Source of the DNA: Streptomyces lushanensis
GTDB taxonomy: Bacteria > Actinomycetota > Actinomycetes > Streptomycetales > Streptomycetaceae
Assembly: GCF_001700515.1 (NCBI RefSeq)
Contig: NZ_MAUD01000024.1
Location: 1-41,422 of the forward strand
DNA: 41,422 nt
Direction: 5' to 3'
This document shows positions 32,133-40,267 of the stretch, one piece after another; the stretch's first letter is position 1; each line of letters opens with the position of its first letter. Under the pieces are notes generated by a model. It was not told the DNA's origin. It did not search any database and saw nothing but the letters and a program-made list of their open reading frames with translations. The position numbers and the translations under genes were made by a program.

Positions 32133-35100
32133 GACATGCTCCTCTTGAGTGGATGCGAATCCGGGTCGGCGACCAGGTCCGCGGCTGCCACCGCCATGTC
32201 GGCGAGCAGCGCGCGCACCGTGTCCTCACGGAACAGGCCGGTGTTGTAGGAGAAGGCCAGTTCCATGTCGTGCTCCCCGTGCTCCGTCACCACGAGTTCG
32301 AGCTCGTACTTCAGGTGCAGCGGGTCGAGCGGCAGATAACGGCCGGTGTTGCCGGGGCTGAGTTCGTCCGGTACAGGTGCCTTGTTCTGGGAGCTGAGGT
32401 AGACCGGCGTGAGGGCCGGCCGGCTCAGGTCGCGGTCGGGGTGCAGTTCGGCGGCGAGCGCGTCCAGCGGGACGTGGGCGTTGCGGTACGAGGTCATGCA
32501 GCTCTCCCTGACCCGGGCCAGCAGATCGGCCCAGGTGGTGCTGTGCCGCAGGTCCACCCGCAGCACCAGGGTGTTGACGAGCATGCCGACCGCCTCCGCG
32601 CTGCCCCGGGTCTCCCGGCCCGCCCAGGGCAGGGCGAAGAGGAAATCCCGCTGGCCGCCGAGCCGGGCCAGGGTGACCGCGAGCAGCGCGGCACTGGTCA
32701 TGAACATCGTGCAGCCGAAGGCCCCACTGGTGACCGTGCGCAGCTTGGTGACCACCTCACCGCCGATCCAGGTGGTGCACAGCCCGGCGTTGGTGGTCTG
32801 CAGTTCGCCGCGCGGCCGGTCGTGCGGCAGGACGACATCCACCGGTGCGCCGCGCAGGTGCTCCTGCATCGCCGCCGTCTGCGCGGCGGTGTCCGCGTCG
32901 GTGGGCGTGTCATGGGCGGTGTCGAGCAGCGCGGGGTGCACGGCATCCCGCAGTTCCGGTTCGCGTCCGCTGGTGCGGGCTCGGTACACCTCGGCGATTT
33001 CGGCCATCAGCAGGTCACGCGACCACCCGTCGGCGACGATGTGGTGCACCACGAGCACCAGCAGTGTGCGGTCCTCCCGCACCACGATCTCCGCCTGGGC
33101 GGGGGTGCCCCGCGCCAGGTCCATCGAGGCCCAGCAGAGCCGGGACAGGTGCGCCCGCAACCGTGCCGCGTTCCAGCCGGAGGCGTTCGTGACGCGCGTG
33201 TTCGCCGGTACGCCGTCCGTGCTGTAGTACACCTGCCGCTTGCGGCGGTCCAGGAAGAACCGGGAGCGCAGCGAGGGGTGCCGGGCGAGCACCGCGTCCA
33301 CCGCGGCAAGGAGCGCGTCCTGGTCCACCGCGCCGGTGTACTCCACGACGGTGGGAATCAGGTATGCCGCGCGCAGCGAGGGCAGCCGGTCCAGGAACCA
33401 GAACCGCTGCTGGATCGCGGACGCCGGGTGCCGCTGGTCGTCGGTGACCGTGACGGCCGGCGGACGGCCGGCGCCGGACGAGGCGCTCTCCCCGTCCTCG
33501 GCCCCCGCGGCGGCGAGCAGCCGGCCGAGACCCCCGACCGTCGGGTCGGCGAGGAAGTTGCGGGGCGAGAGCACGAGACCGTACCGGCGCTGGGCGGCCG
33601 AGAGCATCGTGACAGCGAGCAGCGAGTGGCCGCCGAGCACGAAGAAGTTCGCGGTGGGTGCCAGAACCGCCGGGTCGACCGCCGGGCCGGGGTGGTCCCG
33701 GCCGGAGAGCGCGGCGGCGAAGAGTTCGGCCGCTCGGCGCTCGTCCGCTGTCTGCCCGGGCCGCTCGGCGGGTGCGGCGGAGGGGGCCGTCACCGGATTC
33801 GTCGTGCCGCTTCCGGACGTCACGGGGACGCGTACGGCGACGGGCCGGGGCAGCGGTGGCAGCGCCTCGGCGTCCGGCTCCCCCGGCAGCGGGGGGAGCT
33901 CTCGCAGCGGGGCCGAGGATTCCTCGACGACCCGCTCCAGCAGTTGCGCCAGCCCGTCCGCCACGGCCTCGGCCGTCTGCGCGGGGTAGCGGTCGGTGTC
34001 GTACTCGACGGTGACGAGGAGCCCGTCCTCGGTCTCGTCGACGATCAGCAGCAGATCGAACTTGGCGGTACCGGTGCCGAGCACCTCGGGTGGCGTCCAC
34101 CGGGTGTGCGCCGACCGCGGAACGGTCGTGTTCTGGTAGACGAACCCGATGTCGACCAGGGGCCGTCTGCCCTCCCCCCGCGCCGCGGTGGCGGACGCGG
34201 TGAGCCGGTCGAACGGAATGCCCTGATACGTCAGCGAGCGGAACGCCTCGCGCCGGGCGGCGCCGCACAACTCGGTGAACGACTGTTCCGGGTCGACCCG
34301 GCAACGCAGCGGCACCGTGTTGACGAAGAACCCCACCGCCTCTTCGAGGTCGGCGTGCGCCCGGTTGGCGGTCATCGTCGCGAGCAGGAACTCGCTCCGT
34401 CCCGACCAGCGGTGCAGGACCGCCTGGAACGCCGAGGCCAGCACCACATAGGGAGTCACCCGCAGCGAACGTGCCAGCTGTGCCACGCCCTTACGGACCT
34501 TGTCCGGAACGCCGCGGGCGACCTGCCGTCCCGGGCGGGAACCGTCGGGGGCGGCGAGGGCCGGCCTGCGTCCGGCCAGCTCCAGGCCCACGGGAATGCT
34601 CAGCAGCTCCGCGACCCGGTCCTCGACCGCTTGCCGAAGGACGGGATCGTCCGCCGTGCGACGCTCACGCGCGGCGAAGTCCTTGTAGGCGGCGGGCAGG
34701 GCGGGCAGCGCCGGGTCGCGGCCGTCCAGGGCCGCGTCGTAGGCCGCCGCCAGGTCGTCGAAGAGCGGGGCGAGCGACCAGCCGTCCAACGCTATGTGAT
34801 GGGCCGTCAGCAGGACGGCGTCCCCGCCCTCCGGCAGCCCCCGCCACACCGTGCAGCGCAGCAGCGGTCCTTCGGCCAGATCGAAGGGCAGCCGGCCACG
34901 GGCCGCCGCCTCCGCGCGCACCCGTGCCCCGGCATCCGCCGAGCCCGCGACGTCGACGACCTCCACCTCGACGGGGCGTGCCTCCAACACCCTCTGTACG
35001 GGCCTGCCGTCGTCCAACCGGAAGACGGTCCGCAGCGGCTGGTGCCGTACCGTGACCGCTTCCAGGGCACGGGCCAGTGCCGCGGCGTCCAGCGGCTGGT

Positions 35101-35248
35101 GGGAGCGGAACAGCAGCGGGACGTTGTAGGTGGCGTTCCCGGGGGCCGCGGCGTCCACGAACCACAGCCGCTCCTGTGCGAAGGACAGTGGAAAGACCGG
35201 CGGCTCGACCCGCGCGGCGGTGTTCCCGGTGTCGGTTCCGGCCGTCAC
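32129..35248 (-). CDS. NRPS with domains C-T-C
   Basis: A 1,039-aa protein started at GTG 35248, which overlaps the A-T stop (GTGA) and has GGGAGG upstream. The first condensation domain (about 20-450) starts FPLSFAQERLWFVD and has HHIALDG; the carrier domain carries FFVLGGHSLLAVTML; the second condensation domain (to the C terminus) starts SAIQQRFWFLDRL and has HHIVADG. Both active-site His motifs are intact. There is no adenylation domain, so the carrier must be loaded in trans, most simply by the stand-alone enzyme at 22173-23759. A Pro/Gly/Thr-rich linker joins the first C domain to the carrier. Confidence 0.92.
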   Translation of the reverse strand: MTAGTDTGNTAARVEPPVFPLSFAQERLWFVDAAAPGNATYNVPLLFRSHQPLDAAALARALEAVTVRHQPLRTVFRLDDGRPVQRVLEARPVEVEVVDVAGSADAGARVRAEAAARGRLPFDLAEGPLLRCTVWRGLPEGGDAVLLTAHHIALDGWSLAPLFDDLAAAYDAALDGRDPALPALPAAYKDFAARERRTADDPVLRQAVEDRVAELLSIPVGLELAGRRPALAAPDGSRPGRQVARGVPDKVRKGVAQLARSLRVTPYVVLASAFQAVLHRWSGRSEFLLATMTANRAHADLEEAVGFFVNTVPLRCRVDPEQSFTELCGAARREAFRSLTYQGIPFDRLTASATAARGEGRRPLVDIGFVYQNTTVPRSAHTRWTPPEVLGTGTAKFDLLLIVDETEDGLLVTVEYDTDRYPAQTAEAVADGLAQLLERVVEESSAPLRELPPLPGEPDAEALPPLPRPVAVRVPVTSGSGTTNPVTAPSAAPAERPGQTADERRAAELFAAALSGRDHPGPAVDPAVLAPTANFFVLGGHSLLAVTMLSAAQRRYGLVLSPRNFLADPTVGGLGRLLAAAGAEDGESASSGAGRPPAVTVTDDQRHPASAIQQRFWFLDRLPSLRAAYLIPTVVEYTGAVDQDALLAAVDAVLARHPSLRSRFFLDRRKRQVYYSTDGVPANTRVTNASGWNAARLRAHLSRLCWASMDLARGTPAQAEIVVREDRTLLVLVVHHIVADGWSRDLLMAEIAEVYRARTSGREPELRDAVHPALLDTAHDTPTDADTAAQTAAMQEHLRGAPVDVVLPHDRPRGELQTTNAGLCTTWIGGEVVTKLRTVTSGAFGCTMFMTSAALLAVTLARLGGQRDFLFALPWAGRETRGSAEAVGMLVNTLVLRVDLRHSTTWADLLARVRESCMTSYRNAHVPLDALAAELHPDRDLSRPALTPVYLSSQNKAPVPDELSPGNTGRYLPLDPLHLKYELELVVTEHGEHDMELAFSYNTGLFREDTVRALLADMAVAAADLVADPDSHPLKRSMS

Positions 35249-37158
35249 GATGCGGTGACCTCCCGCCCCGGTCCGGCCGGCTCGGAGCCGGCCGCGAGAC
35301 CTTCGCCCGGAAAAGTGCCGGCCACATGGACGGCCAGTTCCCCCAGGGTGTCGCACAGCAGCACCGCGCCCGCGTCGACGGGTGCGTCGAGCCGTTGCCG
35401 GGCCCTGGCGGCCACCTGCATGGCGAGGATGGAATTACCGCCCAGTTCGAGGAAGTTGTGCTCGGGGAGCACCTGCTCGGTGCCCAGCACCTCGCGCCAG
35501 ACATCGCCGAGCACGGCCACGAGCTCAGAGGTGACGGGCGGCTGCGCCGAGGCGGTTTCAACCGTGGGGGCGGAGCCGGCCGGGTCCGGGGCAGAGGGCG
35601 CGGCCGAGAGCAGCTTCAGCAGCTGCGCCCGGTCGGCCTTGCCGGTGGAGCCGAGCGGGACCCTGTCCAGCACCAGCCAGCGGGCGGGGCGCATGTAGGT
35701 GGGGAGGGTCCGGGCCAGCCTCGCGTCCAGCAACGCGGGCAGTTCGGCGACGGCACCGGCACCGGCCGCGGCGAGCCCGTCCGCGGACGGCAGGACGAAA
35801 CCGGCCAGGGACGCGGCCGGGCCCTCGCCGACCTTCTCCACGAAGGCGGAGTCGGCGAGCCCGCAGTCCAGCGCGGCACGCTCGATCTCCTCCAGCTCGA
35901 TGCGGAAGCCGCGCAGTTTGACCTGTCGGTCGCTCCGGCCGAGGAGTTCGATCGCCCCGTCCGGAAGCCGCCGGCCGGTGTCACCGGTGCGGTAGATCCG
36001 CTCCCCGTTCGCGGGAAGGGTGGTGAACCGCTCGGCCGTGAGCTCCGGGCGACGCAGGTAGCCGAGGGCGACGCCGGGGCCGCCCACGCACAGCTCGCCG
36101 GTGTCACCGGCCGGGACCGGCTTCAGGTCCTGGTCCAGCAGGTGGAGTGTGGTGTCCTGGAGCGGGTAGCCGACGGGGATGCGTTCCAGGCCGGCGAGGC
36201 TGTCCTCGGTGCAGTCGAAGTAGGCGGCGAAGGTCGTCGTCTCCGTCGGTCCGTATCCGTTCACCAGCCGGCCCGGCGGTTCGGCCGCCAGTACCTTCCG
36301 CACGGCCGCCATCTCCAGCTGTTCGCCCCCGACCACGAGGTTGCGCAGCGTGCCGAACGCGTTCGGACGCTCCCTTGCCACGGTGTGGAACAGGGAGGTG
36401 GTCAGGAACATGGTGTCGATCCGCTCGCCGCGGATCAGCGCCGTCCAGTCGTCGAGGGGCAGGTCGGTGGCCGAAGGGAAGACGACCACCGTTGCGCCGG
36501 CGGTGAGGGCGTTCCACAGTTCGAACGTGGTGGCGTCGAAGGCGGGATTGGCGGCGCTGGCCACCTGGTCGCCGGGCTCGACGTCGCAGAATCTGGACCG
36601 CAGGGCCAGCCGCAGCACCGCGCGGTGGGGGACCACAACGCCCTTGGGCCGCCCGGTCGAGCCGGAGGTGAAGGACACGTACGCGGGGTCGTCCCCCTGG
36701 CTCCGCACCTCGGGCACCGGATGCCCCGGATCCTCGTAGAGCACGGGGAGCGGTTCCACCCCGCGGGGCAGCCAGGACATGAGCTCCGCCCAGCGGCCGT
36801 CCGGCCCGGCCAGCGCGTCCTGGCGGGGCGAGTGGACGGCCCAGCGCGTGCCCGACTCGGCGACGATGCCGGCAAGCCGGTTCTTCGGGGCGAGCCCGTC
36901 CAGCGGGAGGTAGGCGGCGCCGCAGCGCAGGATGCCGAGGAAGGTCACGACGAGGTCGACGGACCGGTCCTGGGGGACCGCGACCAGATCCCCGCGACGG
37001 ACCCCGCTCCGCGCCAGCTCCGCGGCGAGCCACCCGGCCCGCTCCCACAGTTCGCGATACGAAAGCCCCTCCCCTTCCGCCGGATCACGTACGGCACAGC
37101 CGCCGGGTCGCTGCTCGACCTGTTGTGCCACGACGTCATGCACGCTCACAGCTGCCAT
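35245..37158 (-). CDS. NRPS loading module A-T (Val-like specificity)
   Basis: A 637-aa protein. The adenylation domain has VSFTSGSTGRPKGVVV (A3), FDATTFELW (A4), NGYGPTETTTF (A5), YRTGDTGRRL (A7), RSDRQVKLRGFRIELEEIE (A8) and the A10 Lys in GSTGKADR. Reading the ten pocket positions by eye against GrsA gives D-A-F-F-V-G-G-T-F-K, close to the valine code of GrsB (DAFWIGGTFK). The C-terminal carrier has NFLELGGNSILAMQ. No condensation domain precedes it, so it should start the chain. I chose ATG 37158 (GAGGGTGGGG upstream). Confidence 0.93.
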   Translation of the reverse strand: MAAVSVHDVVAQQVEQRPGGCAVRDPAEGEGLSYRELWERAGWLAAELARSGVRRGDLVAVPQDRSVDLVVTFLGILRCGAAYLPLDGLAPKNRLAGIVAESGTRWAVHSPRQDALAGPDGRWAELMSWLPRGVEPLPVLYEDPGHPVPEVRSQGDDPAYVSFTSGSTGRPKGVVVPHRAVLRLALRSRFCDVEPGDQVASAANPAFDATTFELWNALTAGATVVVFPSATDLPLDDWTALIRGERIDTMFLTTSLFHTVARERPNAFGTLRNLVVGGEQLEMAAVRKVLAAEPPGRLVNGYGPTETTTFAAYFDCTEDSLAGLERIPVGYPLQDTTLHLLDQDLKPVPAGDTGELCVGGPGVALGYLRRPELTAERFTTLPANGERIYRTGDTGRRLPDGAIELLGRSDRQVKLRGFRIELEEIERAALDCGLADSAFVEKVGEGPAASLAGFVLPSADGLAAAGAGAVAELPALLDARLARTLPTYMRPARWLVLDRVPLGSTGKADRAQLLKLLSAAPSAPDPAGSAPTVETASAQPPVTSELVAVLGDVWREVLGTEQVLPEHNFLELGGNSILAMQVAARARQRLDAPVDAGAVLLCDTLGELAVHVAGTFPGEGLAAGSEPAGPGREVTAS

Positions 37159-37239
37159 CACAGCCCCACCCTCACTCCTGCACTGGAATTCCGGCCCCGG
37201 AAGGATCGAAATGCGCACGCCGCTGTCGCCATTACGGTG

Positions 37240-37392
37240 TCAGGGGCCCCACCCATGATCGGCAAGCACCTTGACCTCGGCCGCTCCGGATTCCCCCTGC
37301 CCGGCGGCGATCTGCGCCGAAATAACACACGAAGAAGCGCCGAATATGACGGTAATTGCCACACCAACGAGCCCATAAAAGGACTTATTCAC
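37240..37392 (-). CDS. Small exported or membrane peptide (50 aa)
   Basis: GTG 37392 has a strong ribosome binding site (GGGGGGAAG, 3 nt away) and lies inside the last codons of the preceding 60-aa ORF (GTGAATAA overlap), a sign of translational coupling. The peptide begins MNKSFYGLVGVAITVIFGAS with a single Cys soon after, then AQIAAGQGESGAAEVKV and a short HGWGP end. Lys plus a hydrophobic core fits a signal peptide or one membrane span; SSC could be a lipobox-like site, though the fit is poor. Codon use is less GC-rich at third positions than in the neighbours. It is unlike MbtH proteins, and I recognise no family. Confidence 0.6.
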   Translation of the reverse strand: MNKSFYGLVGVAITVIFGASSCVISAQIAAGQGESGAAEVKVLADHGWGP

Positions 37393-37567
37393 GTACTTCC
37401 CCCCTGAATGAAAAGTTACCTGGATAAGGCAATTCGCTCAGGACTCGATCCTTCCCAGTGGCCGAAACCCACACAATAGATTTCGCCTGCACATCCATGC
37501 GCTGCACGATCACGCTAGGATGATTTACCCCGACATGCGGGGACACCACTGACCATATTTCGGCCAT
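37385..37567 (-). CDS. Small protein of unknown function (60 aa) heading the NRPS operon
   Basis: ATG 37567 has AAGGG 10 nt upstream; a hairpin covers that site. The product reads MAEIWSVVSPHVGVNHPSVI, then KSIVWVSATGKDRVLSEL and ends FSFRGEVRE: strand-rich, soluble and roughly neutral. Its codons are clearly less GC3-biased than those of the NRPS genes. It is followed by the overlapping 50-aa ORF and then, 81 bp on, the A-T gene, all on one strand. It lacks the MbtH signature. I recognise no family. Confidence 0.5.
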   Translation of the reverse strand: MAEIWSVVSPHVGVNHPSVIVQRMDVQAKSIVWVSATGKDRVLSELPYPGNFSFRGEVRE

Positions 37568-37572
37568 GAGCG

Positions 37573-37590
37573 TGCAACCCTTCGGTTGCA
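37573..37590 (-). promoter_or_regulatory. Hairpin covering the ribosome binding site of the 60-aa ORF
   Basis: TGCAACC and GGTTGCA form a perfect 7-bp stem with a 4-nt loop; the loop and 3' arm contain the AAGGG that would serve the ATG at 37567. In RNA this could hide the ribosome binding site of the first ORF of the biosynthetic operon. Confidence 0.4.
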
Positions 37591-37671
37591 GTGCCCCGAT
37601 CGGGTTCGTCGGGGTGACTCCCCGTCCTGGAAAAGCGGTCCGGTGAGGCTTCACAAGCAGCCGAGCGGAAC

Positions 37672-37969
37672 GCCGAGTCGGACGAGTTGTCGCCGCAGGT
37701 CGGCGACGTCTTCCCGGTCTTCCCGGTCTTCCCACGGGCGGACGTGCGGCGGCGGGCGAAGGCGCGTGGCGAAGGCGTGCGTACGCGGGCTGCCGGGCCC
37801 GGTCCCGCGCGAGGACGGTCGGCAGTTGGCCGGGCATGCCGGCCGGCGCCGTCCGCAGTGGGACATCGCCACCGGAACCCGCGTCGCCGAGAGCCGGCAA
37901 CTGCCTTACGTGGTCGACGTCTCCGGCGCCCGGACGGTACGCCCGGGCCGGACCGCGCACTCGCGCTGA
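37672..37969 (+). pseudogene. IS701-like transposase N-terminal remnant (frameshifted)
   Basis: One frame gives DVFPVFPVFPRADVRRRAKA and another continues KACVRGLPGPVPREDGRQLA to GHAGRRRPQ. Joined, this resembles the start of IS701-family transposases (VFxSLPRADQRRxAExYVRGLLxVPGRKxxRxxAxHAG). A 9-bp triplication (CTTCCCGGT) at about 37709-37733 duplicates VFP. The DDE catalytic region is absent. Identification is from memory of the family and is tentative. Confidence 0.4.
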
Positions 37970-38044
37970 GCCGCGACCGAAGGACCTAGCATGGTCCGGC
38001 ACGGCGACCGAATACCCAAAAATCACGAACACGGGAGACTTACT

Positions 38045-38608
38045 GTGGCACTTTTCGGCCACCCTTTGTCCGAAACTGCAGAGTTGCGCCCACTGGAACC
38101 CTGGCAAGCCACGGCATTCGCCGCCTACGTGGACCGGGTGCGCCCCCACCTGTCGCCCTGGCTCCCCTGGGCCCATGTCATCACCGACACGGAATCGGCC
38201 CGTCAGTGGCTCCAGCGGTATGCCGACGAACAGGCGAAGGGCAATGGCCGGATATTCGGAATCTGGGTGGACGGACAACTGGAAGGCGGCGCCCTGTTCC
38301 GCATCTTCGACACCCAGTCCGGGGTGTGCGAACTCGGCGCCTGGCTCTCCCCCGAGGCAGGAGGAAGGGGACTGGTGACCCGGGCGGCCGACCACCTGGT
38401 CAACTGGGCGGTGAAAGAGCGGGGAATGGCCCGCGTGGAATGGCGGGTCACCCCCGCGAACAGCCGGAGCATCGCCGTCGCCAAACGTCTGGGAATGCGC
38501 CACGAGGGAACCCTCCGCGAGGTTTTCCCCTTCAACGGCCTCCGCCAGGACCTGGAGATCTGGGCGCTCCTCGCCGGCGACCTGACGGCGGGTCGCCCCA
38601 CGGACTGA
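38045..38608 (+). CDS. GNAT-family N-acetyltransferase (RimJ/RimL type)
   Basis: A 187-aa acetyltransferase begun at GTG 38045 with GGGAG 7 nt upstream; a longer frame from 37991 adds a poor leader. It starts ELRPLEPWQATAFAAYVDRV, has the acetyl-CoA loop region LGAWLSPEAGGRGLVTRAAD (R/Q-x-x-G-x-G/A-type) and VEWRVTPANSRSIAVAKRLG, then RHEGTLRE, which is characteristic of RimJ/RimL-like enzymes acting on amino groups of proteins, peptides or antibiotics. It lies just outside the NRPS operon on the opposite strand. A self-protection or product-modifying role is possible but unproven. Confidence 0.88.
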   Translation: MALFGHPLSETAELRPLEPWQATAFAAYVDRVRPHLSPWLPWAHVITDTESARQWLQRYADEQAKGNGRIFGIWVDGQLEGGALFRIFDTQSGVCELGAWLSPEAGGRGLVTRAADHLVNWAVKERGMARVEWRVTPANSRSIAVAKRLGMRHEGTLREVFPFNGLRQDLEIWALLAGDLTAGRPTD

Positions 38609-38786
38609 CCCGGCCCGCCCGGAACACCCGGGCCGCCTCACGGCCGAGGCCGCCCGGCCGTCCCGCGAGGAGCCCGCGGGCCGGGTCCGGCTCGAAGCCG
38701 ATCCGCCGACGGGTCGCGGGTCCGCCGATGTCCACGCAGCGCGCGCGGTGCCGCGCCGTGAGCCGTCGGACCCGCGTGGCTTTATC

Positions 38787-38818
38787 GTTCACATTGTTGA
38801 ACACAAATCACGTACAAG
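38787..38818. promoter_or_regulatory. Operator-like repeat, distal copy
   Basis: The copy begins with the palindrome GTTCA-N6-TGAAC and continues with an AATCACGTACA tail. The same composite motif recurs 71 bp downstream. The spacer CATTGT makes this palindrome resemble sites of IclR-family (KdgR-like) regulators of pectin genes; that likeness is by memory. Confidence 0.6.
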
Positions 38819-38857
38819 GCATCGCGTGCGCATGAGACAGGCCAACGCTCCTTGCAT

Positions 38858-38889
38858 GTTCAGATCACTGAACAAGAATCATGTACAGG
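38858..38889. promoter_or_regulatory. Operator-like repeat, proximal copy
   Basis: Second copy of the composite motif (GTTCA-N6-TGAAC then AATCATGTACA), ending 4 bases before the -35 hexamer of the pectate lyase promoter. An activator bound here would touch RNA polymerase; a repressor could also act by looping with the distal copy. Confidence 0.6.
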
Positions 38890-38893
38890 GTCA

Positions 38894-38922
38894 TTGACGT
38901 GTTCATGGAGCGTCCCTACCGT
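38894..38922 (+). promoter_or_regulatory. Promoter of the PL9-like pectate lyase gene
   Basis: TTGACG and TACCGT are separated by 17 bp, a good actinomycete housekeeping-sigma promoter. The start site would be near 38929, giving a leader of about 60 nt. GGAG lies 7 bases before the ATG at 38991. Confidence 0.65.
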
Positions 38923-38990
38923 TCCTGACCAAGCGCTCTCTCCAGTACCTCCACGGAGTCCTGACCAGACCCAACCCACCTGGAGACACG

Positions 38991-40184
38991 ATGCAAGTGA
39001 GGCCCCTCATCGCGTGCGTCGGCCTGCTGGCCGGCACGCTCTTCATCCTCCCCGGCACCACCGCGCAGGCGGTGTCCGTACCTTTCGAGGCGTTGTCCGC
39101 CGCCGCGCTGTACGTGTCGCCGAACGGCACCGACAGCGCGGCGGGCACGCAGTCCGCCCCGACGACCCTCACCTCGGCGATCGCCAGGATCACACCCGGC
39201 GGAACGATCTACGTGCGGGGCGGCACGTACCGTTACTCGCAGACCGTCACCGTCCCGCAGGGCGCCGACGGCACCTCGGGCGACCGCACCGAACTGACCG
39301 CTTACCCCGGCGAGACGCCGGTGCTGAACTTCGCGGCCCAGTCGACGAGTCCGTCGAACCGCGGGCTCGCCGTCAACGGGTCGTACTGGCACGTCAAGGG
39401 AATCGTCGTCGAGCGCGCCGGGGACAACGGGATCTTCGTCGGCGGCAGTGGCAACGTGTTCGAGCGCACGGTGACGCGCTTCAACCGCGACACCGGTTTG
39501 CAGCTCTCGCGGACGGCATCCGACACCCCCCGCGACCGGTGGCCGTCCGACAACCTCATCCTGGGCGCGGAGTCGCACGACAACGCCGACCCCGACGGTG
39601 AGGACGCCGACGGCTTCGCCGCCAAGCTCACCTCCGGACCCGGCAATGTCTTCCGCCACGCCGTGTCCCACAACAACATCGACGATGGCTGGGACCTCTA
39701 CACCAAGCCGGACACCGGCGCGATCGGCGCGGTGACCATCGAGGACTCCCTCGCCTACGAGAACGGCACCCTCTCCGACGGCACCCAGAACTCCAGCGGT
39801 GACCGCAACGGCTACAAGCTCGGCGGCGAGGACATCAAGGTCAGTCACGTCGTTCGCCGCAGTATCGCCTACGACAACGGCAAGCACGGATTCACCTACA
39901 ACCGGAACCCGGGCAGCATGACGGTCTCGGACAACGTCAGCATCGACAACGCCGAGCGCAACTTCTCGTTCGACGCCGGCACCTCGGTCTTCCGTGGCAA
40001 CGTCTCCTGCCGCGACGACGACGGGTCCAACGACAAGACCGTGGGCAGCGCCGACGGGTCGAACCAGTTCTGGACCGGCTCGAACGGATCGCGGTGTTCC
40101 GCGTACTCCGGGGCGCTGCGCTGGTCCTTCGCCGCGGACGGCCGCCTCGTGGTGACCTTCGGCGGCGCCCAGGTCACGCCGTGA
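38991..40184 (+). CDS. Secreted pectate lyase, PL9-like right-handed beta-helix
   Basis: A 397-aa exported protein. Residues 1-27 form a signal peptide (QVRPLIACVGLLAGTLFILP, cleavage near AQA). The body is a parallel beta-helix, beginning LYVSPNGTDSAAGTQSAPTT as in many PL9 and related enzymes. The stretches ADGFAAKLTSGPGNVFRHAV and NNIDDGWDLYTK match the active-site/calcium region of family 9 pectate lyases (Dickeya Pel9A type). It should cleave polygalacturonate outside the cell by beta-elimination. A second pectate lyase follows after 83 bp in the same direction, and paired operator-like repeats precede the promoter. Confidence 0.85.
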   Translation: MQVRPLIACVGLLAGTLFILPGTTAQAVSVPFEALSAAALYVSPNGTDSAAGTQSAPTTLTSAIARITPGGTIYVRGGTYRYSQTVTVPQGADGTSGDRTELTAYPGETPVLNFAAQSTSPSNRGLAVNGSYWHVKGIVVERAGDNGIFVGGSGNVFERTVTRFNRDTGLQLSRTASDTPRDRWPSDNLILGAESHDNADPDGEDADGFAAKLTSGPGNVFRHAVSHNNIDDGWDLYTKPDTGAIGAVTIEDSLAYENGTLSDGTQNSSGDRNGYKLGGEDIKVSHVVRRSIAYDNGKHGFTYNRNPGSMTVSDNVSIDNAERNFSFDAGTSVFRGNVSCRDDDGSNDKTVGSADGSNQFWTGSNGSRCSAYSGALRWSFAADGRLVVTFGGAQVTP

Positions 40185-40267
40185 CCGGTCCTCTGCGCGG
40201 GGCGTGTCCCGGCGCGATCACAACGGCAGCAACAACATCCGTGTACACGAGGGAAGTTGAGGCGAAG

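Noticed and set aside
28321..32148. 1,275-aa plus-strand open frame
   Set aside because: Antisense shadow of the PKS and carrier genes; Gly/Arg/His-rich composition without motifs.
32153..35698. 1,181-aa plus-strand open frame
   Set aside because: Antisense shadow of the C-T-C NRPS; no recognisable domain.
37240..37567. MbtH-like protein at the head of the NRPS operon
   Set aside because: The two small ORFs lack the MbtH signature (NxEGQxSLWP and the conserved Trp residues); no MbtH gene is visible in the window.
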